33,282 bases of DNA from Acanthaster planci (GCF_001949145.1 NW_019091691.1:1-33282); one strand, 5' to 3'. Counted from the stretch's first letter, positions 10,796 to 21,729 are shown. Program-made: numbers and translations. Notes: generated from the letters alone by a model not told the origin.

Positions 10796-11239
10796 CTGTC
10801 CGACAGATTTATGAATAATTGCTTTGGTAAACAAGGACTGAATGATAATTTAGTGTAAGTCCAATGTAATTGCTTTGTAGTGAAGTAAACAGTTCGTAAA
10901 GTGGCCATGGAATACAATTATTGTACAGTTACGCAACTCTTGAAATCTGGTAGCAGCTTTGTGCTTCAATTAATCTTACGTTCAGTTTGTGTTTTGTACT
11001 TGTAAGACCCCTTTATGGTGTATGATTTTAAAACCTTCAGTGTAGGCCCCTTAGAAAAAATGGCAATGAGCGGGGTTAAACCCCCACCTTGATCTCTACC
11101 TGTATCAGGATGCATAAAATGAGTTTTAAAAGATCATCGTTGCATAGCCTTATGCACAATTAAACACGTGAAAAAAGCAAATCTAAATCGACTTTCTTGT
11201 GTTTATTGCTTAAGAAAGTCTTGGGTGGTCAATAGGTAC

Positions 11240-11429
11240 CTGGAAGTTACAACGATCTCTCCTGATGTACAAACGCTGATGTGGGAGCTTGACACCGATC
11301 TTGATGTGTATTAATTCTTTGAAAGTTGAGATGGATGTCCCGGGATCAAGTTGGAAACATAATGTTTTTGGTCCACGAAGGAGGGGATTCCAGACAAAGA
11401 CCTGCAACTTCTGTTTCGGGAATCTGAAA
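11240..11429 (-). CDS. Gene A Ubl exon 1 (N-terminal half)
   Basis: A 190-bp exon, phase 2 in and phase 0 out, encoding 63 residues: FRFPKQ, then KLQVFVWNPLLRGPKT, then LCFQLDPGTSISTFKELI and KIGVKLPHQRLYIRR. This follows the ubiquitin pattern (MQIFVKTL...TITLEV...VKxKI...PxxQRLIF). Acceptor: AAAAACAG at 11430; donor: TTCCAG|GTACCT at 11239. A nearer AG exists 19 nt inside (before KLQ), but only the outer acceptor gives a phase matching the preceding exon. The same offset phase is seen in both gene B copies, which share KQKLQ. Confidence 0.85.
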
Positions 11430-11585
11430 CTGTTTTTAGATTTTTGTAGTGAATGTTTTGAGTTACAAAATACAAAATTTCAAGCTAGTAACACAATTAT
11501 ACCGAGTCAATAAAAACACGACTTGGAACTTTATACGCCAGGAAGAATGAAGTCAAATGATGCATATTGGGTATGTGCTATTTAC

Positions 11586-11723
11586 CAGAAAAGCTGAGGC
11601 TTTCCTTCACTCGTTTGCTCCTGTCTCCTTTGTTGATCTTCAGTTGTCGTCGCTTCTTCGTGTGCCTTTGTTCCCTCTGTTTTTGTTTCGAGGTGTTGCT
11701 TTGACTGGGATGTTTTTACCTCA
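11586..11723 (-). CDS. Gene A polar linker exon
   Basis: A 138-bp phase 2-2 exon (acceptor CATTCCCTAG, donor TTTTCTG|GTAAATAG) encodes about 46 hydrophilic residues beginning EVKTSQSKQHLETKTEG. It is rich in Gln, Glu, Thr and Lys, with no recognised fold, and is likely a tether between the basic N-terminus and the Ubl. A paralogous exon lies in gene B at 25349-25489. Confidence 0.65.
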
Positions 11724-11991
11724 CTAGGGAATGGCAAGTTACTGATGAAGTAAATAAGGTAAGTTTTGGATGGTAAGTGAAAAGCTCAATCGACACAACA
11801 TATCAAATGGGGGAATGTTTTTATGATCTATTTAATCCACAGAAAGTGAAAATGAGAATTTAAAAAATGAATCATTCTTGAAAGTTTCTAAAAACTGACA
11901 AAAACTTGCTCATGGAAATTGATTGTGATCATAAGGAAAATACACCTGTTAAGTTGAATCTAACGTGTGAGTTGCATATGTTGTATCTTAC

Positions 11992-12225
11992 CTTTCTGAA
12001 ACAGGTTTACGTCTTGGCTCCCTTGTGGTTGATGATGGTGAAAGTTTGTTCTTCCTGTATGGAAACGCCAACAGGAATGCTTCTCTCCTTCGCCTCTTCA
12101 CTTTGCTCTTTCTGGTGACAAGTTTGCCAATGTCGTGGTTGTATACGACGGCTGTTGCCTTGTTGTTTTCATCCAACTGCTGAATGGTCTTCTGTGGCAT
12201 CTCCTTTCCAGAAACGTGATCCACT
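11992..12225 (-). CDS. Gene A first coding exon, basic N-terminus
   Basis: Coding starts at ATG 12200 and runs 69 codons to the donor AAAG|GTAAG (11991), phase 2; 12201-12225 would be 5' UTR after the acceptor TTTTACAG. The start is chosen because gene B has ATG at the identical position in its paralogous exon, and the coding part is 209 bp in both. The protein begins MPQKTIQQLDENNKATAVVY and contains VTRKSKVKRRRRE and REPRRKPVSE. The family is not recognised. The basic runs could bind nucleic acid or acidic lipid, or act as a nuclear import signal (inference). Conservation between the copies is strongest in the first 10 residues and in the basic core. Confidence 0.8.
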
Positions 12226-13806
12226 CTGTAAAACGATTAGACACCCTTTACGCCTAATTGTACAAGCTCGTAGAAAAAAATGAGACAAAGTCGGCGGCTT
12301 GTACCATAGGGGAACCTACGTGGGAGGGCAAAAGAAACCCTCGAACAGTTTCATCTGTGAGAAAATCCTCAAATTCGAAATATGAAATTGAAGCATCGTT
12401 TTTAATATACGGAAGCTTTTAGTTCCTTGAAAAACATACCCATGTAACATACCTACGACCCGCCCCCATACGCCACTGGAATGTCCAGTTGAAGCAAACC
12501 GTGGAAGTCAGAAGTACATCACAGAAGCGTCAAGGAGCTGGCCTTTTTTTCGTCGATTTAGCTGATTTAAGGTTCATAAGGTGATTGTGTTGAGTATAAC
12601 CTTCCTCCATTACAGTACACACTTCACGTATTACTGTGTCAAGCAAGTGCTTTTCAACTGCAAACGCTACGCGTGAAGAGAGCTGTGGAATGCAGTCCAC
12701 AATGCAACAACCTGTCAAAGGTCAAACTAAATAAACAGGATCTGCGTCTTTCCACTCAGGCTGTTCTGCATCGCTGACGATGACAAAAGTTACTGTGGGA
12801 AATTACTGAATGGGATCGACAGCATGAAAGGGTAAGGGAACAATCATCTTTTGGAACAAACAGGTAGCCAGCAGCAAAATGATTATTGTGTAAGTTTGTT
12901 AGGAAGAAATAAACTGTTTGGTTTGTTCTTATCTTTAGGATTCTAGGAGAAAATTGCATTCAACAACTTTCATTTTAACAGAAAACTAGACCCTTTCAAA
13001 GTAATTTCAAAGCAAATGGCCCGAGCAGCCAAACGTCAAAATTAAATGAATCAGTTTCACTATTTGAAATATCTTTCTGAAAATGATTTCATTCATATTT
13101 GAATGTTTATTGATACGTTCCTGTCTTCAGATAAAAGTAACTAAAGCTATATTGGACTGACTCAAAGCAAGATAGTGATTCCAACAAGAAAGCCATCACA
13201 TACAGCGACAACGATGGCTATACCTACTCATTCTGCTGTATCACATGTGAATTGAAGAATTAAGCCTACGTTGAAACAGACTGATGATTCATTTACAAAA
13301 AATAAATAAAAATCCTAGATGCCTGCTTTGATGGAGAGACTAGGATAGTCTGGTGGGTTTGTGTATAACCATCCACAAACTTTAAAGAATAACCAAATCG
13401 ACATGTCAACCCCAACGAAACTTTTAAAAAATCGCAAATTTAGAATAGGAATGAAAGTTTCTTGTGAAGTTGATGTCTTTTGCGGTGAAATACTCATAAT
13501 TTCATTTTTAAAGAAATCAAACATTTGTGTTAATCTCTATCCACACACTGAACTCAACAATTTCTAGGTTGGTTTATTTACCCTCAAAAAGCAGACTGTT
13601 GCCGAATAATTCACGACTAGAAGGCCTCGAGAATACCACTGTACTCATCTACGCGCCTCAAAAACGTCTTTTCAAGATCGCCGTAAATGAGTGACACAGA
13701 AATTAAAGAGTCGGAATTAGGTTCATCTCTTTGTGCAATTCCAACAACCAATGATAGGCTTATTCACTTTACAGAAAACATTTTTCTTTGAGATAAACGT
13801 GCTTAC
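12226..13806 (-). other. Gene A 5' intron region
   Basis: Sequence between the presumed first non-coding exon and the coding exon. It contains a 62-codon minus-strand open frame ending in a stop (12530-12718) preceded by TTTGACAG; no domain is recognised and it has no counterpart in gene B, so it is not called. The segment around 13196-13262 is similar to 28784-28850 upstream of gene B. Confidence 0.5.
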
Positions 13807-13840
13807 CAGGATGATGCAGAGATGGAAGAAGTGGCTGCAG
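13807..13840 (-). other. Gene A presumed 5'-UTR exon end (donor)
   Basis: Donor CATCCTG|GTAAGC at 13806, matched by ATCCTG|GTAAGT upstream of gene B (29489). The flanks are similar for about 50 bp. No ATG-started frame crosses the donor, so it is read as an untranslated exon; its 5' end is not resolved and the start given is only indicative. Confidence 0.5.
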
Positions 13841-13994
13841 GGCTATAACGTCACCTCAGCATCGGTGAGGTAATCCACTTATCCCGTTTTTGTTCTTTTC
13901 GAGGAATTTGTTCCAATCTGGAGATTATACAATCTGCACTGAGCTAGGAATTTAATAATAACATGTACATGTACAACCATCGCGAATAATAGAG

Positions 13995-14101
13995 GCCTGT
14001 ACAAGCAATAGACTTAATCCAGTCGATCGGTACTCCCGTATAATGTTCGCCTCGGTACGAGTTTATCCTTATATCACACCAAAAGCTGAAGGTCACATCC
14101 A
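13995..14101 (-). promoter_or_regulatory. Gene A presumed promoter block
   Basis: About 100 bp aligns with 29885-29995 upstream of gene B. On the minus strand both contain GTGACCT, then CAGCTTyTGGTGTGATAT(A/T)AGG, then GGCGAAC and a TTATA-type element. Position just upstream of the conserved first donor suggests the core promoter; the function is inferred. Confidence 0.5.
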
Positions 14102-14163
14102 GCATCCACGTATTTTGAGACCTGTGGGAGAGCTGTGTGGACCTAAGCAAAATGAGAAGACAA

Positions 14164-14193
14164 ATTACCTGGCAACCGTGGTTGCCAGGTAAT
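14164..14193. other. Perfect 13-bp inverted repeat
   Basis: ATTACCTGGCAAC, loop CGTG, GTTGCCAGGTAAT. The arms are exact complements. It lies exactly where LINE-derived coding sequence begins. Confidence 0.9.
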
Positions 14194-15223
14194 AAATTAG
14201 AACATTTTGGTGTTCGCGGGTTGGCCTTGGACTGGTTCAGAAGTTACGTATCAAACAGAAGACAGTTTGTCTCTTATAATTTCCATTATTCATTAGAATA
14301 GTCCATCACTTGTGGAGACCCTCAGGGTAGTGTACTAGATCCATTTAATGATGTACGTAGAACTGCTGATAGCATGTCTTTTTGTTTATTTGCAGATGAT
14401 ACTAATTTAATTTATAATCACCAAAATGTGGATACAGCTATCCAAAATGTTAATGTTGAACTTGTTAAAATAAGTAGATGGCTTATTTCGAACAAGGTAT
14501 CAATTAACTTGCTTAAAACTAGCTACATTATTTTCTGTCCACGCCAACATAAAGATCAGGCCACAGTTCCTCTTAGTTTTGATGGTATTGTAATCAAGTC
14601 AAGACTACCAAATTTCTTGGACTTTGTATAGATAAAAACCTGACTTGGAATTACCACATTGATGTCTTATGTAGTAAAGTATCTAAAAATGTTGGGGTTA
14701 TGAATCGTTTGAAGAATTTGTCCCTAAAAACATTCTTTTAATATTGTACAACTCCTTTATTCTTTCATACTTGAAGTATAGTCTATTCGATTTTCGGGGA
14801 TCTTCAACTTTACATTGTTTCAACAAACTCTTTAAGTTACAGAAAAAAGCTGTTCGTACTGTAAATAATGCAGGTTACCTTGATCATACCACTCCTCTAT
14901 TCTCCAAATTTAACATTCTGAAACTAAATGATCTCTATTACCATCAACTGGGTATATTTATGTATAAATACACACATAATATGCTCCCTCAGATTTTTAA
15001 TCATCTGTTGTAATTAACTTCTTCTGTCCATTCGCGTGAAACACGTAGTTCGTCGAAAGGCGATCTGTACGTGAGCAAAAAAAGAACTTCCTGTTTTAGA
15101 AATAGTTCCTTTCAACGTGGTGTTATATACTGGAATAAACTCGATACTGGTCTAAAAGAGTGTACTACCTTGGTCTCATTTGCCAAATCACTAAAAGAAT
15201 TGATCTTCAATACTTATACTTAA
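14194..15223 (+). pseudogene. LINE reverse-transcriptase relic
   Basis: A decayed non-LTR retrotransposon RT (jockey/CR1-like by pattern). Frame 1 from 14194 gives FGVRGLALDWFRSYVSN, a stop at 14299, then GDPQGSVLDP (the usual GVPQGSVLGP). The segment that normally follows is deleted, and the catalytic CLFADDTN box is at about 14386-14410. A stop at 14629-14631 and a shift to frame 3 from 14598 give TTKFLGLCIDKNLTW up to 14742. A second shift to frame 2 then gives the C-terminal region (SYLKYSLFDFRGSS, LQKKAVRTV), with a stop at 15012, and it continues as IYWNKLDTGLK to the final stop at 15221-15223. It is 5'-truncated and multiply broken, so inactive. Confidence 0.88.
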
Positions 15224-15275
15224 AAAAATCATCGTTGCGTTGTTTAGGTCATAATTTTAATTTTACATATTTTAC

Positions 15276-15345
15276 GAGTGACCTTGGCAAGTGTTGGTTG
15301 AGGTCGATTCATCGACCCCTGATTTGAAAGCACGCGCTTTTTTAT
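15276..15345 (+). repeat. LINE 3' tail, copy 1
   Basis: GACCTTGGCAAGTGTTGGTT, then GAGGTCGATTCATCGACCCC, lies about 50 bp after the LINE stop codon. A second copy is at 30808-30870. This is probably the 3' UTR recognised by the element's own RT. Confidence 0.65.
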
Positions 15346-15349
15346 CAAA

Positions 15350-17458
15350 ATACGAACTAGACAACCGTTTCAGTCTTTGTACTAATCACGAACTTTCCAC
15401 AACATATGGTGCAGACGCAGAGAGTGAGGAAAGCTTGCAAGCTGGAATTTGACGTTCAATTTTTTTCTATTAAATTTTCCGGAAAACCCACACACCAATG
15501 AATGTTAGCTATATTCTCTCCTACAAGGTATGCATGACAAAGGTACGATAACAAGTAGTCCGGTTCCTTGAAATGAGGCAGTTTTATTTGGAATCAATTG
15601 AACAAACAAACAGAAGTCAATAACTCACGGGGAATCAAATTCGTTGTGATTACCATGACATTGGAAATACAGAAAAACGAAGTTGACCGTGTAATTCTGT
15701 TTAAATTCGCATAGAAAACTCAAATTATTTATCGTTTATATCATTACCGGCCGAAAACTAGCTACTTCTTGGATTCACCCTGGCCAAAAACCAATATAAT
15801 GCTTTGATTTACATCATTTATTTGGGCATACATGACTGATACATCAACACAGGCGATAAAGCCAATTAAAAATCTCGTTTATCAAGTTTTGTATTTTTCC
15901 CACGTCTCACGGGTACAAAATGTACATAGTTACAAATCAACATTAATCCCCAAAGTTACCCATTAACAATAAGCCACGGAAAGCGGGAGATGTGGAACCA
16001 TTTCACCCACATTTCCATATTTTTCTTATTTCTCAATGCATGGAATTTTTTGATAAACCTACTTAAACGTCGACACAAATGTGGAAATGACAGCAGAAAT
16101 TCCACCAATCAAAGGTCAGCTCATGCCGAGGTTAAACAAACATAGTGATAAAATGTGATCAAAACATTCAAAACAATAGCACACTCTGAATTTTTTGTCC
16201 GTGATAACAAACATGAAGTATAATGACGCACACTTTGATATACTTCTAAGACCGGGACAATTAGTTCAGCGTTGTTCCCGGGTACACATCCCATGACACA
16301 GTTCGATTTTCAGTGGCGTATGCAGCAGGCGTTGATGGAACAAATTCCCCCATGTTTCGCCATTTTGAAGAAAATTAAAAGTGTCAACATTTTAGAAACA
16401 CTACTCTATATGTAACACCTTTCATTTGGAGTAATGAAAAAACAATCACTCCGAAATAACAAAATTAACTTTTGATCTACCACTGATGACTTGCTGCTAT
16501 ATATCATGATCCTTGATCCTTTACCCTTTGTAGAGTTGAGGACTGAATTGGGGGCTAAATTTGAGTGATGTGTTTTCATTTACCATTGTTTAGCAAGATA
16601 GCCTACGTAAATGTTGAATTAGTTCGTCTATTGAATGGTTTCAGAAAGACAAAATTGCCATCACATTATCATGTACAAAGCACATCTTTCGAACATTTGA
16701 ACCAGTAATTCATACATTTAAAGTTTAAATGTTTGCAGTTTAAATGAGCTGTCACGGACCACAAGCATTTGACCGGTGCCTTTATTCAGTTGAATCTAAT
16801 ATATACATACAGAAGTCCTAAAAAACCTCAGGACGTATGAAACTTTTAGTTTGTAGTTAGCAAATATCGATAACGATGGGACGATGTCGGACTGCTGCTA
16901 TAAAGAGAATGTAAAAAGGTAAATCTTGGCATTATTTTACGTAATTCCCATACTCATATATGGCGCAAATTGTGCTGGGGAATTCATGACAAAATCTCCT
17001 TTCTGAAAGTAGAAATTATTAAATGTATATACGCCTTTATTGGATGCATTCTTTATACAGTTCTAGTCATATGTCAAATGGTAGTTTGAATTATCGCTGA
17101 ATTTTATCTTGTAAACGTTTGCTTAACTAATTTTACTAAGGACTACAATGTACAACATTTTAGTTCGATAGTTCTCTGACATATTTGAACCACTTTGGAC
17201 ATTTCTGACGAGCCGCGCAAATTTTAGCTGTTTTGGGAACCACAAAATTAGCCTAACCCCAGACAATTTGGCTACAAGTTGGATTCGTTACATAGTAAGT
17301 AACACTATTGATGAGATATATTTTTCCTAAAGAGCAGCTCTAGGTAAAACATGCTCTCTCTGATTTTATCTGTTCAACTAAATATGGAAGCGTTCAAATC
17401 GAACGCAGTGTCAGTTGTCTTCACAGCTCTACTATAACAAGCTATAAAGGGTTTTCTG
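15350..17458. other. Intergenic, nothing recognised
   Basis: AT-rich sequence between the LINE tail and the region behind gene B. I see no coding signal, RNA gene or repeat. Confidence 0.5.
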
Positions 17459-17459
17459 T

Positions 17460-17764
17460 TCATTCCAAGATGCGAATTTTGGATGCATATTGCGTCATTG
17501 AAGAGAAAACAGCGAAAACGAGGGGACCCCTCGCCCTATGTTCGTAGTGGATAAACCATTGTGCTTGCCAAACAATCGTTTGGCATACGCGGGACTCAGG
17601 ACTTCCCCTGGGCCAAATTGGTTCTTGACGTGGAGCTGGATTTGATCGAGCCACTCCAAGGATCGGCTTAAGCGTCTTAGGGCTGGACTGTAGGGTAAAC
17701 GAATGCACCCCTTCAAGCGTGTCGCCCTTTTAAAGCTGTAGCATTTTAGGAAGAGTACTTTCAT
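17460..17764 (-). other. Unassigned open stretch, possibly coding relic
   Basis: Two overlapping minus-strand frames (about 82 and 89 codons), with G+C higher than the flanks. The second contains LRRLSRSLEWLDQIQLHV and FGPGEVLSPAYAKRLFGK, which reads like real protein. There is no recognised family and no splice or promoter context; a transposon fragment is possible. Confidence 0.2.
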
Positions 17765-17936
17765 TTTCTTTCGAAGGAGAGTGATCTTTCATGGATGACA
17801 AAAAATGGACGGTAACTTTTCTGAAAAATAAATCTCAGAAATATATGTCACCCCTCAATGAAAGACCTAAAAGCCCCACAGATGACACGGCACAGTGCAC
17901 GAATCATCTGTGTGGGCTTACTAGCGACACCTCATT

Positions 17937-17942
17937 TATAAA
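17937..17942 (-). terminator. Weak candidate poly(A) signal of gene B
   Basis: TTTATA on the plus strand reads TATAAA, a minor variant of AATAAA, about 200 nt beyond the stop at 18143. No canonical AATAAA was seen on the minus strand in the interval. Confidence 0.2.
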
Positions 17943-18142
17943 TACATGCAGTCGAGGATTACTTCAATCTGGTTCGAAATCTATGTACAGTGGGAGAACT
18001 AGGCCTACGTGTATTTGTCTTTATCTTTTTGGACTGTGAGTGGCTAAACTTTTTTTCAGGCAGCCAACCTATCAACTGTTTTTTGGCATTTGTCGACGTT
18101 CTTCATATAATCACACTAGACTCTTAATTCTGAATCAATTTC

Positions 18143-20973
18143 TTATAATGCCTGCGTTTCTTGTGTTTCGGTACGATTTTTTTCGTTTTCATCTGGTTGG
18201 TGAAAGGGGACTTCAGTGAAGCTGGGGACACTTGAAGAAGACCGAAGCAACCCAGCTGTTGTAGGGTGAACATATTGAAATCCGAAGTCAACACTTTTAC
18301 CGTAAGTAGAAATGTGTTGCAGATCTTTTTCTGTTAGTGAGCAGTCCCTCAGGTTCAGCCAAGGAACATATTTCATTTGTTTCAAACTGGGAGCCCATGC
18401 CTCTGCATCGCCTCCCAGAGACCGATTTCCTTTCAGACTGAGCGTTGCCAGTCTTAGCAATCGACTCACTGCTGCAGCAAGGTGTTCAACGTCCGTACTG
18501 CGCAGTGAGCAGTCTTGGAGTTTTAACTCCCGTAGGAGAGTAAATTTTCGTAAGTGTGGGGCCCATACAGCTGCGCACCCACTCAGACCATGAATGGCAC
18601 TGAAAGTCAAGCTGACTAAATACTCCCAATTGTTCAATGACTGTAAAATATCTGCCATACTTTCAGCGGTTAACGAGCAATCCTTAATATTCAGATGCGT
18701 GCGATTGTTCAGCTCCACCTTGCTAGCCCTGAAATGCATCAGACTATCCATGCCATTTATTGCTTCCAAAAGGTACACGATTTCATGGCTTCCCACACCA
18801 CAATTCCTTATTTTTAGTGTTTCTAGGTGGGACATGCTCTTTAAAAGAGCCAACAACGTTTTCACGTGACCACCCAAATCCAGGTTGTCTGAAAGATCAA
18901 GATTGGATACGTGTTTCAGCTTTCCAGCCGATATGCATTTCATGTCTTGTATGTCTATATTGCATCCACTCAAGTCTAGTTTCCGGAGATTTTTCAGGGT
19001 TTGCAGCTGAGGAACCCACACGTCTGCATTGCCGCCAAGTTTGAAATTGCCGGAGAGGTTGAGGAAGCTGAGGTCCGCCATGTCAGCCGCTGCTGCTGCA
19101 ATATGCAAGATATCGGGTGCATTTACGTGACAAGACCTTAAAACGAGTGACTGCAGTTGAATCATGGACGTCAACCCAGTCGTCCACGTTTCTGCGTCAC
19201 AATCTGAGCTCAGGCTGTGTGAAACCTCTAGTTCAGTCAAGTTACCTGCCCTTCCAGGTAACGATAAAGCTGACAAAAAATGACACAGGTCGCTTCCTGA
19301 CATCGTGCAGTTTCGGAATCTTACGGAACAGAGGCATTTCATTGTAGTCAGACAGGAAGCAAAAACATGGCAGTGCCTTGAGAGGTTGAAGTAAGAAACA
19401 GACAATTTGTATACCCGTGCAAGGTGTTCCCGTCCGCTGACATCTTCAGAAACATGTTTTAGAAACCACATAAATGCGGCCTGCATGTCATTGCTTCTGT
19501 GGTCAACATACATGTATTCAGTTATCACTGACTCAATGAAAGGTACTGATAATAAAGTACTCGACTGACTCTCGAAATAGCAACTTATGGCCAATTCATT
19601 AGGTGGCCTGTGAAGGCTTTTCCACAGCGCATTCAACACATATCCTGCACACTGCGGATTGTCCCCGCAGCAGAATCGAAACATGTGCTCGAAATCACTG
19701 GGATTTTCAATTTCGTCCAGGATATTCTGGAATGCCAATTCATCTTTCTCATGTAAACTTTGCCAGCGTTTAGCTGCACAAAAGTCTTGAAAGATCTTGT
19801 GAGTGAACTGAATGTTGCCGTCTGATGATTCTTGTCCCTTCCAGACCTGTTGACGGGTAAGGAGGCCTACTTGTAGCGCCTTGTCAAGAACGTCTTTCTC
19901 AAACTCTCTTTCCTCAAATGAAAACCTGTTCTTCTGGGAAGTAAGACCAGACAGGGCCATCATTCCAAGGGAAATCACTACTTGGGATATTTCTCCTTGT
20001 GACGTGTCTGAGTGTCCCGTGAATATGTATTTCAGTGCTTCGTCTAAAAGACGTGTCATTGTTTCGGGCAGTGCCGAGTCTCTCGATATTAAACACAACA
20101 AGGGTAGCATCGTCCAGTTCTTAGCCAAACCAGAGAGAAGTTCTGATGATCGGATTTGCTCTACGAGATTCTCAGCCTGAGCAGGTTCCTCTGGATGAAA
20201 TGTTCTCACATACTCCTCAATATACTGCTCAGTGATCCCTGACACCGTCAAATGAAGGAATGGCTCTTGGGCTAGTGATTGGTCCACGAGTCTGCGAAAG
20301 TTAGAGGGATTAGTGCTCACTAGTACCTGTATGCCCCTTGCTGCAGTCTGATGGAGGATCTTAATAATGGAGCCACATTTTGTCTCATCAGGGTACTGGG
20401 TCAGGAATTCGTCAAACCCATGGAGAATAAGAAGGACCTTGTCAGGATTGGCGTCGATAAACAAAACCAAGTCAGTTCTCTTGACATCTGTACGTTGGCT
20501 CAGTAGTTGATCATAAATTGCGTCAACAAAGTCAGACTCTTGGTGAAGGTCTACCATTTTCAGAGCTGCAACAAACTTAAATTTCTGCAGCACAGGACTG
20601 GAGCCAGCTGCCCAATCGTATGCAATATTTTCCAGCAGAAAGTCCCTGTCATAGCCATCTCGCCCAGTCAGGAAAACTACTTCAAATGGATTGCCATCCT
20701 CTGTTTTCTTGCGGAAAATTTCCCCATAATTTAGTAAGCTTTTGCCACTCTTTTCAGACGAGAGCTTTGCCGTCACCATCCTCGTCTTATCGTCAACCCA
20801 TTTGATTATCTGTGCATAGCTACCTGTTGTCATGTACAACGTCTTCAATACGTCTGCACATCTATCCACAGCATGTTCGGCTGGATCGCCACCAGAAGCC
20901 GTTGCTTCTGAGCTGGTTTGTCCACGCTCGTTTTGCTGCTTTTCTATCCCAAGAAGTGGATCTTGTACTTGGC
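18143..20973 (-). CDS. Gene B terminal exon: NTPase-dead NACHT-LRR
   Basis: This exon codes 942 residues after the acceptor GTTTTTGCGCAG (20974), phase 1. Numbering below follows the frame opened at ATG 21007, which is intronic. It aligns along its length with the gene A exon: MTTGSYAQIIKWVDD at 59-73, NACHT about 107-235, FTHKIFQDF (401-409) and LRRs about 545-900, with the LGGxAxxW-type signature near 599, 657, 711, 808 and 864. The nucleotide machinery is gone. Walker A reads GRDGYDRDF (115-123) instead of GLAGLGKST, Walker B is LILHGFDEF with His196 for Asp, and the sensor-1 Arg is Asn233. The frame is nevertheless intact. The tail is Ser/Glu/Thr-rich rather than acidic. It is likely an ATP-independent NLR-like protein; a recent pseudogene is the alternative. 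Confidence 0.9.
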
Positions 20974-21591
20974 CTGCGCAAAAACAATGAATGACTAACG
21001 TAAACATTAAGTTTATGAAGAATTATCCTGTTCTTTCACGAGAAATTTTAGCTGAAGGACTCCTTGAAAGGGCAATTTATTATAACGGAGCAAGAAAGGA
21101 ATACGCGTTCACTTTAAGTTTGCTGTAATACTGTTGGCAGGTAACAATAGGTTGATTTCAAGAAGAGGATTTTCTTTTTCTCGTTCCTAAACAAGATCAG
21201 AAATTTAGTTTTTGTGCAAGACAGCATCAGCTGGACATCCAACCAGCAACTACACGTGGACGGCTGTTTTTTTTTTCATTCTCGTCACATTCTTGGAAAA
21301 ATGCACGTGGCCGTACTGGTGCAGAAGTGCTGAGATTTCTTCTTATGAACAGCCCCCCCATAACCTAAGGAACCACTTTAAGGACAAAGCCAGAATGTGC
21401 TGCCACATGCACTTCTGCTTTGGATAATTACTTGAATTTGGGTGTTTGTACGGTAAACAAGTCATGAAATCGAGAAAAGAGGAATGCTGACTCCCAAGTT
21501 AGTGGGTCCACCCGTTCACCATCCTTTGCCGCTATGAGCTTAGGTAAGATTGTCCATTATCACGTAAACGCTGATTATTTGAAATTGATAC

Positions 21592-21729
21592 CTTTGGTTA
21601 TGAGAGTCTCTTTTGAACCGTCGTATCCATCATCGACTGGATCGCCATCGGAAACCGTCGATACTGAGGGGTCTTCTTCAGAATCGTTTTGCTGCATTTC
21701 TGTCTCGTTACCTGTGCCCTTTTCATCAT
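21592..21729 (-). CDS. Gene B linker exon (duplicate of NACHT-exon start)
   Basis: A 138-bp phase 1-1 exon (acceptor ATTTCTCGCACAG, donor CCAAAG|GTATCA) encodes about 45 acidic residues. TEMQQNDSEEDPSVSTVSDG lines up with IEKQQNERGQTSSEATASGG at the start of the NACHT exon, and the DNA is alignable too. It is therefore a local copy of that segment, as also happened independently in gene A. The frame is kept whether it is included or skipped. Confidence 0.75.

Noticed and set aside
12530-12718. 62-codon minus-strand frame with TTTGACAG before it
   Set aside because: Ends in a stop upstream of the presumed gene A start, no domain, no counterpart at gene B; too weak to call an exon.
20974-21007. 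ATG at 21007 as the start of gene B (MFTLVIHCFCAG)
   Set aside because: These codons overlap the pyrimidine tract and AG of a good acceptor whose phase matches the upstream exons; coding most likely begins elsewhere.
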